Below, piece by piece: positions 27,768 through 38,123 of a DNA stretch of 40,199 bases (position 1 is the stretch's first letter; the number at the start of each line of letters is the position of its first letter). The DNA is from Leptothrix sp. (in: b-proteobacteria). Lineage in GTDB: Bacteria; Pseudomonadota; Gammaproteobacteria; Burkholderiales; Burkholderiaceae_C. Both the position numbers and the translations under genes were made by a program. The notes under the pieces are model-generated. The model was not told the origin of the DNA. It worked only from the letters and a program-made list of their open reading frames with translations, and made no database searches. The stretch lies in contig PNKD01000024.1 in NCBI GenBank assembly GCA_013822265.1, positions 1 to 40,199 on the forward strand. Direction: 5' to 3'.

Positions 27768-27779
27768 GGGGGGTCCTTC

Positions 27780-28790
27780 TCAGCGCGGCTTGGCGCGGGT
27801 CTTGACTGCGGGTTGGGCTGCGGCCTTCGCCGCTGTCTTGCGGGCGGCCTTGCGGGCGGTCTTGCGTGCAGGCTTTGCCATCGGTGCTGCCTTGACCTGC
27901 CACGGGAACGGCCCCTGGCCGATGGGCTTGGCCGGGCCGTAGCCGCCCTGCTTCTCGTAGACACGCACGTAGTCCACCACCAGCTCGGCCGGGAACTGCG
28001 TGGCCTCGTTCGGCGCGCCGGGGAAGTTGCCGCCCACGGCCACGTTCATCACCAGGTAGAAGGGCTGGTCGAAGGGCGCGGGCCAGGGGTTCAGGTCAGC
28101 CGGCTTCGTGGGCTCGACGCCGGCGCCATCGGCGAGCTTGCTGCAACTCCACCAGTGGTCGTAGGTGCAGGTCTGCACGCCGTCGACATAAAAGCGGATC
28201 TCCCCGGGCTCCCACTCCACGGCGTAGGTGTGCCAGTCCGACACCAGGCTGCCCTCGGGCAAGGCGTGCACCGTGGTGATGAGCGAACGCTTGGGATAGG
28301 TGCTGCCGAAGTGGATGCTGTTGAGCACCTCGTGCGGCTTCTCGCCGACGATCTCCATCAGGTCGATCTCGCCGCTGGCGGCCCAGCCACCGTACTTGTC
28401 GTCCACCGGCAGCATCCACAGCGCCGGCCACAGGCCCTTGCCCCAGGGCACCCGGGCTCGGATTTCGATGCGCCCAAAACACTGCGCGAACAGCACCGTG
28501 CCGTCGCGCCGCTTGGTCTTCAGCCGCGCCGAGGTGTAGCCGCAGCCGTGCAGCGGCGCCTTCACGGCGCGGATGCGCAGGCAGCTGTCGTGCACGGTGA
28601 CGTTCTCGGGCTCGTGCGTGTAGTACTGCAGTTCCTCGTTGCCCCAGCCTGGGACCCAGGCGTGGTTCTTGTAGTCGTAGAAGCCGTTGCCGAGGTCGAA
28701 GTCCCACTTCGTGCGGTCGACTTCCTTGCCGTCGAACTCGTCGTGCCAGACGAGCTTCCATCCGGCAATCTTCTTCGGTGCCTTGCTCAA
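27780..28790 (-). CDS. Cytoplasmic GH16 glucanase with histone H1-like tail
   Basis: The 336-residue protein starts directly with the GH16 fold (WKLVWHDEFDG) and has no signal peptide. The catalytic motif is SGEIDLMEIVGE with nucleophile E141 and acid/base E146; WGNEELQYYT and VVDYVRVYEK are typical of beta-1,3-glucan-active members. The last about 35 residues are a Lys/Arg/Ala-rich tail (KPARKTARKAARKTAAKAAA) like histone H1-type proteins of beta-proteobacteria. Such tails bind nucleic acid or polyanions in other proteins; a role here is unknown. Being cytoplasmic, the enzyme should cut longer imported oligosaccharides. Confidence 0.85.
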   Translation of the reverse strand: MSKAPKKIAGWKLVWHDEFDGKEVDRTKWDFDLGNGFYDYKNHAWVPGWGNEELQYYTHEPENVTVHDSCLRIRAVKAPLHGCGYTSARLKTKRRDGTVLFAQCFGRIEIRARVPWGKGLWPALWMLPVDDKYGGWAASGEIDLMEIVGEKPHEVLNSIHFGSTYPKRSLITTVHALPEGSLVSDWHTYAVEWEPGEIRFYVDGVQTCTYDHWWSCSKLADGAGVEPTKPADLNPWPAPFDQPFYLVMNVAVGGNFPGAPNEATQFPAELVVDYVRVYEKQGGYGPAKPIGQGPFPWQVKAAPMAKPARKTARKAARKTAAKAAAQPAVKTRAKPR

Positions 28791-28804
28791 GGTCGTCTCC
28801 CGTG

Positions 28805-29860
<1,056 letters not shown>

Positions 29861-29864
29861 GCGC

Positions 29865-31247
<1,383 letters not shown>

Positions 31248-31278
31248 CGTGGGGCAGGCGGAAGGGGCAGCGGGCGGG

Positions 31279-32103
31279 TCACTTCACGGCACCGGCGGTA
31301 AGCCCGGAGATGAGCTGGCGCGACGACAGCAGGAAGAGCACGACCAGCGGGATGGTGGCGATGGCAGAGCCCGTCATCAGCGCACCCCACTCGGTGTCGA
31401 CCGGGCTTTGCAGGCTGCGCAGGGCCAGCGGCAGCGTGTACTTCTCGGGGCTGCGCATGACGATCAGCGGCCCGATGAAGTTGTTCCAGCTGGCGATGAA
31501 GGTGATGAGCCCCAGCGTGCCCAAGGCGGGCTTCAGCAGCGGCAGCACGATGCGCCAGTAGATGCCCAGCTCGCTGCAGCCATCCATGCGCGCGGCCTCG
31601 ATCAGATCCTTGGGCACCGAGGTGGTGACGAACTGGCGCATCAGGAAGATGCCGAAGGCGCTGGCCGCGCCGGGGATGTACAGGGCCCGCGGCTGGTCGA
31701 TCCAGCCCAGCGCGTCCATGATCATGAAGGTCGGGATCATGTTCATGAAGCTGGGCAGCAGCATGGTCGCCATCACGAAGGCGAACAGCGCGCCCTTGTA
31801 GCGGAACTCGAACAGCGCGAACGCGTAGCCGCCCATGCTGCAGAACAGCAGCGTGAGCGCAGTGTTGGCGATGGCGACGTACAGGCTCCAGCCCAGGTTC
31901 TGCCAGAACGGGATGCGCTGGGTGAGGACCTTCAGGTTGCTGAAGAAATCGTCGCCGAACCACACCGGCGGCGGCAGGCTGAAGATCTCGGTGCGCGACT
32001 GCGTCGCGAACACGAACATGAAGTAGAACGGCGCCAGCATGATGAGCGCGCCGACGCCGACGACGAGGTAGGCGGCCCAGGGCGCGAGGCGGTCGTTGTT
32101 CAT
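31279..32103 (-). CDS. ABC sugar permease, MalG-like
   Basis: The 274-residue integral membrane protein has about six helices and the EAA loop (EAARMDGCSELGIYWRIVLP, about residues 170-190) that docks the ATPase. The N-terminus APWAAYLVVGVGALIMLAPF and length fit the second permease of CUT1 carbohydrate importers. It starts four bases after the first permease's stop. Confidence 0.9.
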   Translation of the reverse strand: MNNDRLAPWAAYLVVGVGALIMLAPFYFMFVFATQSRTEIFSLPPPVWFGDDFFSNLKVLTQRIPFWQNLGWSLYVAIANTALTLLFCSMGGYAFALFEFRYKGALFAFVMATMLLPSFMNMIPTFMIMDALGWIDQPRALYIPGAASAFGIFLMRQFVTTSVPKDLIEAARMDGCSELGIYWRIVLPLLKPALGTLGLITFIASWNNFIGPLIVMRSPEKYTLPLALRSLQSPVDTEWGALMTGSAIATIPLVVLFLLSSRQLISGLTAGAVK

Positions 32104-32107
32104 CGCT

Positions 32108-33016
32108 TCAACCGCCGGCGTTGCGCGGCCTGAAGGCGCGGTTCGTCAACCACGTCAGCAGCACGACGAGGAAGAACAGCAGCCACGACATCGCGCTGGC
32201 GGCGCCGAAGTCGTTGAAGTCGAAGGCCATGCGGTAGAGGTAGATGGCCGTCGTCATGCCCGACTGGTCCGAACCGCCGCGGCCGCCGGTGAGGATGAAG
32301 GGCTCCTCGAACAGCTGCAGCCCGCCGATGACCGACAGCGTGACGCCGAAGAAGATCATCGGCTTCAGGCTCGGCAGCGTGATGTGGAAGAACTGCTGCA
32401 GCCGGCCCGCGCCGTCCATCGTGGCGGCTTCGTAGAGATCCTTCGGGATCGTCTGCAGCGCCGCCAGGTAGAGCACGACGTTGAAGCCGACGTAGCGCCA
32501 GAACACGATCATCGCGATGGCCGGCTTGATGTTCTCGGGGCGACCCAGCCAGTCGATGTTCCGAATGCCGAACAGCGCCCCGAGCGCCGTGTTGACGACG
32601 CCGTAGTCGGTGCTGAACAGGCTGCTGAACATGATCGCGATGGCCACCGTGCTGGTGATGTAGGGCAGGAAGTAGGCGCCGACGACGCCGTTGCGCAGGC
32701 GCTTGAAGCTGGTGTGGATGAACACCGCCAGCGGGATGGCCACCAGGTGCTGCGGCACGCCCGAGGCCACGGCCAGCCAGCCGGTGTTCTTCAGGCTCTT
32801 CCAGAACCACTCGTCCTGCAGCGAGAAGACGAAGTTGTCCAGCCCCACGTACTGCATGGCGCCCAGGCCGGCCGTCGGCTCCCAGGTCTGGAACGCGAGG
32901 TAGAGCGAGAATGCCAGCGGGAACATGCCGAACACCATGAACAGCGCCACGAAGGGGCTGAGCAGCACGTAGGGCGTGGCCGCGGGCGACAGGCGAAGGA
33001 CGTCGGGCAGCTTCAT
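32108..33016 (-). CDS. ABC sugar permease, MalF-like
   Basis: The 302-residue integral membrane protein has about six helices (first at about 15-45: LSPFVALFMVFGMFPLAFSL) and the EAA loop EAATMDGAGRLQQFFHITLP. It pairs with the MalG-like permease to form the channel of a CUT1-type importer. It follows the binding-protein gene by 13 bases. Confidence 0.9.
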   Translation of the reverse strand: MKLPDVLRLSPAATPYVLLSPFVALFMVFGMFPLAFSLYLAFQTWEPTAGLGAMQYVGLDNFVFSLQDEWFWKSLKNTGWLAVASGVPQHLVAIPLAVFIHTSFKRLRNGVVGAYFLPYITSTVAIAIMFSSLFSTDYGVVNTALGALFGIRNIDWLGRPENIKPAIAMIVFWRYVGFNVVLYLAALQTIPKDLYEAATMDGAGRLQQFFHITLPSLKPMIFFGVTLSVIGGLQLFEEPFILTGGRGGSDQSGMTTAIYLYRMAFDFNDFGAASAMSWLLFFLVVLLTWLTNRAFRPRNAGG

Positions 33017-33029
33017 CGGGTGGGGCCGT

Positions 33030-34343
33030 TCAGCGCTTGGCGCGGCGCTGCAGCAGGCGCGCCGCGTCGGCCAGCGCGGTGGCGATGTCCTTGCCCTGGT
33101 CGAGCACCTTGTCGAGTTCGGTGTCTATGACCTCGCTGGCGAAGACGTCCTGCTTGTGCACGGCCACCGCGGCGATGCGCCGCGTGGCGTCGCGCCACAG
33201 GCTGCGCGCCGGCTGGCCGCCCAGGAAGGGCAGCGGCTGCTCGAAGAAGGGATCGTCGTAGCTCGACAGCAGTGCCGGGAAGGCGTCCTGGCTCTTGAAC
33301 GCTGCGAGCTGCATCTCGCGGTCGAGCGTGAGCAGGCGGATGAATTCCCAGGCCAGCGGCTTGTGGGCCTGTGGCGTGCCGCGCGCGATGGCGAAGAAGG
33401 TGCCGCCGTAGGCCACGAAGGCGCCTTCGGGCAGTTGCGACGCACGCCACAGGCCCCGTGTCTCGGGCGCGAGCCAGTTGCTCAGGTGGCCGGCCAGCCA
33501 GGCGCCGCTCATCTGCGTGGCCAGGGTGCCGCGCTTGAAGCCCTCGCTCCACTCGTTCGACCAGACCATGACGCGCGCGTCGAGCCTGTGGCGCCGCACC
33601 TCGCGCGCGAGCTCGAAGGCGCGCACGAAGCGCGGGCTGTCGACGAGCACGCGGCTGTCCTTGTCGAAGTACAGGCCCTCGCCCGGCTGGATGCCGGTGC
33701 GGATGAGGATGTCCTTCATGTCGCGCGCATGCGGCAGCAGGTAGGCGCCGGTGGCCTGCTTGATCTTCACCCCGGCGGCGACGTAGCTGTCCCAGGACTT
33801 CGTCAACTCGGCCTCGCCGACACCGGCCCTGGCCAGCACGTCGGCACGCCACAGCAACGTGCCGGGCCCGATGTCGCCGGGCGCGGCAACGATGGCGCCG
33901 CTGCGGCTGGTGGCCTGGGCCACGGCGTAGGGCACGTACAGCGGCGCCACCTCGCGAAAGTTGTAGGGCGGCTGCCTCAGATCGTCGAGCCCGCCACCCT
34001 GCGCGAAGCGGCCGACGTAGCCCACTTCCAGCGCCATCACGTCGGGCAGGTAGAAGCGCGTCGACAAGGCCGTGGTCATCGCCGTGTGGTGATCGGCGAA
34101 CTGGCGGCTGACGAGCTTGATGCCGACGTTGGGGTGCCGCTTGTTCCAGGCCGGTATGGCAGCCTCGATGATCTTGTCCACCGCGGGGTAGGCCGCGACG
34201 GTCAGGACCTGCTGCGCGAGGCCGGGCGATGCTGGCAGCGCCAGTGTCAGCGCCAGGGCCAGCGCAAGCGTCGACGCCAGGGCCGGCGCGGCCCTTGCCC
34301 GCGCCCCCCGCCGCCCCCTGCCACCCGCCGCCTGCTGCGCCAT
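33030..34343 (-). CDS. ABC sugar-binding protein (family 1 extracellular)
   Basis: The predicted 437-residue periplasmic protein captures oligosaccharide for the importer. An arginine-rich n-region is followed by a very long Ala/Leu hydrophobic stretch (ALASTLALALALTLALPA) and cleavage near GLAQQ. The mature part begins VLTVAAYPAVDKIIEAAIPAW and has the two-lobe pattern of MalE/UgpB-type proteins (VMALEVGYVGRFAQGG; GDIGPGTLLWR; ARGTPQAHKPLAWEFI). I chose the ATG at 34343; a GTG at 34382 adds 13 residues but has no ribosome-binding site. It is the first gene of the long operon, about 115 bases from the predicted start point. Substrate specificity is inferred from context only. Confidence 0.85.
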   Translation of the reverse strand: MAQQAAGGRGRRGARARAAPALASTLALALALTLALPASPGLAQQVLTVAAYPAVDKIIEAAIPAWNKRHPNVGIKLVSRQFADHHTAMTTALSTRFYLPDVMALEVGYVGRFAQGGGLDDLRQPPYNFREVAPLYVPYAVAQATSRSGAIVAAPGDIGPGTLLWRADVLARAGVGEAELTKSWDSYVAAGVKIKQATGAYLLPHARDMKDILIRTGIQPGEGLYFDKDSRVLVDSPRFVRAFELAREVRRHRLDARVMVWSNEWSEGFKRGTLATQMSGAWLAGHLSNWLAPETRGLWRASQLPEGAFVAYGGTFFAIARGTPQAHKPLAWEFIRLLTLDREMQLAAFKSQDAFPALLSSYDDPFFEQPLPFLGGQPARSLWRDATRRIAAVAVHKQDVFASEVIDTELDKVLDQGKDIATALADAARLLQRRAKR

Positions 34344-34450
34344 CTGCCCCGCCCGTTGCCTGCCCCGCCCCGGGGCGCGCACTGATGTGGAATGTCCCGC
34401 CCGTGCGGCGCGGTCGGCACCTCGGCTTGCGGAAGCGCCGTCGATATTTT

Positions 34451-34494
34451 TGAAAGCGCTTTCATAATTTTAGAGCGCGACGCCCGGCTGTCAA
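34451..34494 (-). promoter_or_regulatory. Main promoter and LacI-type operator of the ten-gene run
   Basis: On the minus strand TTGACA (34489-34494, perfect -35), a 16-base spacer and TAAAAT (34467-34472) are followed by the perfect TGAAAGCGCTTTCA palindrome at 34451-34464. It is the strongest promoter match in the window. The operator lies over the start point, so induction needs the repressor to leave. Transcription would run from the binding-protein gene to the GH16 lipoprotein gene at 22402. Confidence 0.85.
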
Positions 34495-34606
34495 TCGAGG
34501 GTAATCGCTGAGCCGCCGCCGGGCGGGCCGGGCGCCTGGCCTTTCGATCTCGATAGACTGCACCTACCGCCCTGCCCCGGGCCCGATGCCCGCACGGGCC
34601 GACCGC

Positions 34607-35020
34607 ATGACCACCATCGACGAGCTCAACCAGCGCAGCCAGGGCTGTTTGCCCGCCCACCTGGGCCTGGTGGTCACCCGTTGCGACGCCGACGGCGTGC
34701 ACATCCAAATGGCCGTAACGCCGCCACTGATGGCCCCCAACGGCTACCTGCATGCCGGCGCCATCCTGACGCTGGCCGACACCTGCGCCGGTTACGGCTG
34801 CATGTCGCGCCTGCCCGAAGGTGCCACCGGCTTCACGACCCTCGAGCTGAAGTCCAACCACCTGGCCACGGCGCTCGAAGGCACGGTGGCATGTGTTGCC
34901 CGCCCGGTTCACGCGGGGCGCACGACGCAGGTCTGGGATGCCACCGTGACGCACCTGGAGAGCGGCCGCACGCTGGCGCTGTTCCGCTGCACGCAGCTCG
35001 TCCTGTACCCGCGCGGCTGA
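34607..35020 (+). CDS. PaaI-type hotdog thioesterase
   Basis: The 137-residue protein matches hotdog-fold acyl-CoA thioesterases: APNGYLHAGAILTLADTCAGYG, where the HAGA stretch precedes the central helix, then FTTLELKSNHL. Such enzymes hydrolyse aryl- or acyl-CoA esters in the cytoplasm; the substrate cannot be read. The start MTTIDEL at 34607 is chosen over an ATG at 34586 by family length. It is divergent from the long operon, separated by the promoter region, and shows no link to glucan use. Confidence 0.8.
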   Translation: MTTIDELNQRSQGCLPAHLGLVVTRCDADGVHIQMAVTPPLMAPNGYLHAGAILTLADTCAGYGCMSRLPEGATGFTTLELKSNHLATALEGTVACVARPVHAGRTTQVWDATVTHLESGRTLALFRCTQLVLYPRG

Positions 35021-35042
35021 CCCGCGCGGCTGCACGGCGGCG

Positions 35043-36122
35043 TCAGCTCAGCGCGCGCGTCGACTCGCGCACGATGAAGCGCGGCGCAGGCAGCTGCGCC
35101 GTGGGGGTCTCCCCGGCCAGCAGCTGCAGCATCGCGATGGCGGCCTGCTGGCCGAGCTCGAACACCGGGTGGTGCACGGTGCTCAACGGCGGGATCGTGT
35201 AGACCGAGCTCTGCAGGTCGTCGAAGCCGACCAGCGAGATGTCGCCCGGCACGTGCAGGTGGCGCCGGTGCAGCGCCAGCGCGGCGCCGTAGGCCATCTG
35301 GTCGTTGGCGGCGAAGGCGGCAGTGAACGCGACCCGGCTGTCGAGCAGCCGTTCGACAGCCATGCGGCCGCTGTCCTCGGTGTAGTTGCCGGGCATCACC
35401 AGCGCCGGGTCGAACGGCAGGCCGGCGGCCTCGAGGGCGGCGCGGTAGCCGCGCAGGCGCTCCTTCGCGTCGGGGTGGCGCGGCTCGCCGGAGATGAAGG
35501 CAATCTGCCGGTGGCCCTGGCTCAGCAGGTGATGGGTGGCCAGCCGGCCGCCCTCGAAGTTGTCGAAGTGCAGCGCGTACAGGCCGGGTGCGGTGAGCTT
35601 GCGGCCGGTCACCACCACCGGCAGGTGGCGCGCGCAGTCGGCCAGCGCGGCGTCGCTCAGGCGGCCGGTGAGCACGATGATGCCGTCGACGCGGCGCGAG
35701 CGCAGCGTGTCGATGCAGCGCGCCTCCTCCGTGGCATTCCAGTGGCCGCTGACGAAGAGCGGGCTGTAGCCGGCGCGCCCCAGCTGCTCTTCGATGCCGC
35801 GCAGCGCGCCGCCGTAGAAGGGGCTGTCGATGGCCTGGGTGACGACGCCGATGCTCAGCGTGCGCCCGCCGGCCAGCCCGCGCGCCACCGGGTTGGGCAC
35901 GAAGCCCAGGCGCGCGATGGCGTCGTCGACCGCGGTGCGCTTGTCCTCGCTGACGACGGCCGTGCCGTTGAGGATGCGCGACACCGTGCTGGGCGAGACG
36001 CCAGCCGCGGCGGCCACCATGCCCAGCGTGACCGTGCCGGACGCGGCGGCGGCCTCACCGGCGCCACGGCGGCGGCCCGCGGCCTTGCCCACCGGGTGCT
36101 TGTTCGTGCTGCTGCGTGCCAT
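35043..36122 (-). CDS. LacI-family transcriptional repressor, likely regulator of the locus
   Basis: The 359-residue protein has an about 30-residue basic/Ala-rich extension, a LacI helix-turn-helix at about 32-53 (MVAAAAGVSPSTVSRILNG), the hinge (NPVARGLAGGRT) and a periplasmic-binding-like sensor domain (SIGVVTQAIDSPFYGG ... DISLVGFDDLQSSVYTIPPLSTV). AGGAAAGG stands upstream of the ATG at 36122. A 13/14 match to the locus operator lies 62 bases upstream (36184), consistent with autoregulation. Because the perfect palindromes lie only at glucan gene promoters, this is the natural candidate to bind them; the inducer is probably a laminari-oligosaccharide or glucose derivative (inference). Confidence 0.9.
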   Translation of the reverse strand: MARSSTNKHPVGKAAGRRRGAGEAAAASGTVTLGMVAAAAGVSPSTVSRILNGTAVVSEDKRTAVDDAIARLGFVPNPVARGLAGGRTLSIGVVTQAIDSPFYGGALRGIEEQLGRAGYSPLFVSGHWNATEEARCIDTLRSRRVDGIIVLTGRLSDAALADCARHLPVVVTGRKLTAPGLYALHFDNFEGGRLATHHLLSQGHRQIAFISGEPRHPDAKERLRGYRAALEAAGLPFDPALVMPGNYTEDSGRMAVERLLDSRVAFTAAFAANDQMAYGAALALHRRHLHVPGDISLVGFDDLQSSVYTIPPLSTVHHPVFELGQQAAIAMLQLLAGETPTAQLPAPRFIVRESTRALS

Positions 36123-36183
36123 CTGCGCGGCCTTTCCTCGGGTTGCCGTGGGGTGCGGCAGTTTAAGCGCCCGGCGCCAGCCG

Positions 36184-36197
36184 TGACAGCGCTTTCA
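36184..36197 (-). promoter_or_regulatory. Operator variant upstream of the lacI-type gene
   Basis: TGACAGCGCTTTCA differs from the locus palindrome by one base in the left arm. It lies 62 bases upstream of the repressor start and 31 bases past the end of the acetyl-CoA hydrolase gene. Weaker autoregulation is the likely role. Confidence 0.6.
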
Positions 36198-36227
36198 ACC
36201 GATCGGGCCGGCGCGCCGTGCGCGCGC

Positions 36228-38123
36228 TCACCACAGCGTCGTCACGCGCACCGTGCTGCCCGAGGGCTCGACGGTGACCCTGGCGCCGCCGGCGACGACG
36301 CCGGCGCCGGCCCGCGCCAGACGGATCATGTTCTCGTTGACGGCCAGAATCTCGGCCACGAAACCGCGCACGCCGCGCTTGCGGGCATGGTCGGCCATGT
36401 GCTGCTGCAACGCGCTGCCCAGGCCGCTGCCCTGCCAGGTGGGGTGCACCATGAAGGCGGTCTCGGCCAGGTTGGTCGAGGGGTCGACGAAGTAACAGGC
36501 ATGGGCCGCGGTCTGCGCGTTCTCGCGCAGGCCCGAGCAGGCCACGAACGCGACCTCGTTCTCGAAGTTCAGGTTGCACAGGCGCTGCACGTCGCGATCC
36601 GACAGGCCGCGCACGCGGCGGAAGAATCGTGTGTAGACGTCGCGGTCGGACAGGCCGTGGAACAGGTCGCGTATACCCTGCGCGTCGCCCGACGCAGCGG
36701 GCCGCAGCAGCAGGTCGCGGCCGTCTTTCAGCACCACCGTCTTCTCGTCCTCGACGGCGTAGGCGCGCATGTTGCGCAGCGTCTGCTCGGCGCCGACGTA
36801 ACCCAGCGCCTGCGCCTGCGCCAGCAGCTCGGCGCGGAACTTCGGGTGCGCGATCTCGATCAGCGCCAACGCGCGCTCGCGGATGCTCTTGCCGAACAGG
36901 TAGGCGATGCCGAACTCGGTGATGACGTAGTGCACGTCGCTGCGCGCCACGGTGACACCCTCGCCGGCCGGCAGCGTGGCGCGGATGCGCGAGCTGGCGC
37001 CGGCTTCGTCGGTACTCACCAGGCAGATGATGGGCTTGCCGCCCGGCGAGCGTGCGGCGCCGCGCAGGAACTCGCCCTGCGCCGCCAGGCCGCTGTAGAA
37101 CTCGCCGCCGACCTGGTCGGCGCAGACCTGGCCCGTGAGGTCGACGGCAAAGGCCTGCGTCACCGAGACCATCTTGTTCTGCGCCGCGATCACTGCCGGG
37201 TCGGCCACGGCCTCTATCGGCAGGAAGACGAACAGCGGGTTGCCGTCGATCAGCGCATAGAGCCGGCGCGTGCCCATCGCGAAGCTGGTGACGATCTTGC
37301 GCGGGCGCTGCGTCTTGCACGCGCCGGTGAGGATGCCTTTCTCCAGCAGCGGGATGATGGCGTCGGTGATGACGTCGCTGTGGATGCCCAGGTCCTGGCG
37401 GTCGGCCAGGTACTTCAGCGCCTCGTTGGTGACGCGACCCAGGCCGATCTGCAGCGTGCTGCCGTCGTCGATGATGCCGCCGATGTAGCGCGCGATCTGC
37501 TCCATCGCTTCGCTGGCGGCGTGGACGTGGCGGTACTCGATGACCGGCGTGTCCACCGGCACCAGATGGTGCAGCTGGCTGACGTGCAGCACGCTCTCGC
37601 CCAGGCTGCGCGGCATGTGCGGGTTGACCTCGGCGATCACCAGCCGCGCCCGCGCCACCGCGGCGGGCACGATGTCGACGCTGACGCCCAGGCTGACGTA
37701 GCCGAAGGCGTCGGGCAGCGAGACCTGGATGAAGGCCACGTCGACGGCAATGCGACCGATGGCGATCAGGTCGGGCACACGCGCGATGCTCATCGGCACG
37801 TAGTCGGCCAGGCCCTGCCGCACCGCGGCGCGCATGTCGGCGCCGACGAAGAAGCTGCGGTGGCGAAAGCGCGTGGTGGCCTGGCCCTGCGCGTCGTGCC
37901 GCACGGCATGGTCGGTGAAGAAGTGCAGCAGTTCGACGTCGGCAGGGCCGTAGTCCACGGCCTCCAGCGCCGCCACCAGCGCACGCGGCGTGGCGCAGGC
38001 AGTGCCGACAAAGACGTGGTCACCGTGGCGCACCCCGGCCACGGCCTGCGCCGCCGTGCACACCTTGTCGGCAAAGGGCGCCAGCAAGGGGTGCAGCGCG
38101 GCGCCGCCGGCGGCGGCGTTCAC
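36228..38123 (-). CDS. Acetyl-CoA hydrolase/transferase fused to a GNAT domain
   Basis: The 631-residue protein combines an acetyl-CoA hydrolase/4-hydroxybutyrate CoA-transferase-type enzyme (about 1-455; VGTACATPRALVAAL, LQIGLGRVTNEALKYL, GIHSDVITDAIIPLLEKGI, EFGIAYLFGKSIRERA) with a C-terminal GNAT acetyltransferase domain (about 460-625; LLRPAASGDAQGIRDLF, the acetyl-CoA loop WQGSGLGSALQQHM). Such fusions are known; the GNAT part may modify a protein or sense acetyl-CoA. The start is a GTG at 38123 overlapping the patatin gene stop (GTGA); the frame is open further upstream only as an overlap with that gene. It probably moves CoA between acetate and other acids. Confidence 0.85.
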   Translation of the reverse strand: MNAAAGGAALHPLLAPFADKVCTAAQAVAGVRHGDHVFVGTACATPRALVAALEAVDYGPADVELLHFFTDHAVRHDAQGQATTRFRHRSFFVGADMRAAVRQGLADYVPMSIARVPDLIAIGRIAVDVAFIQVSLPDAFGYVSLGVSVDIVPAAVARARLVIAEVNPHMPRSLGESVLHVSQLHHLVPVDTPVIEYRHVHAASEAMEQIARYIGGIIDDGSTLQIGLGRVTNEALKYLADRQDLGIHSDVITDAIIPLLEKGILTGACKTQRPRKIVTSFAMGTRRLYALIDGNPLFVFLPIEAVADPAVIAAQNKMVSVTQAFAVDLTGQVCADQVGGEFYSGLAAQGEFLRGAARSPGGKPIICLVSTDEAGASSRIRATLPAGEGVTVARSDVHYVITEFGIAYLFGKSIRERALALIEIAHPKFRAELLAQAQALGYVGAEQTLRNMRAYAVEDEKTVVLKDGRDLLLRPAASGDAQGIRDLFHGLSDRDVYTRFFRRVRGLSDRDVQRLCNLNFENEVAFVACSGLRENAQTAAHACYFVDPSTNLAETAFMVHPTWQGSGLGSALQQHMADHARKRGVRGFVAEILAVNENMIRLARAGAGVVAGGARVTVEPSGSTVRVTTLW

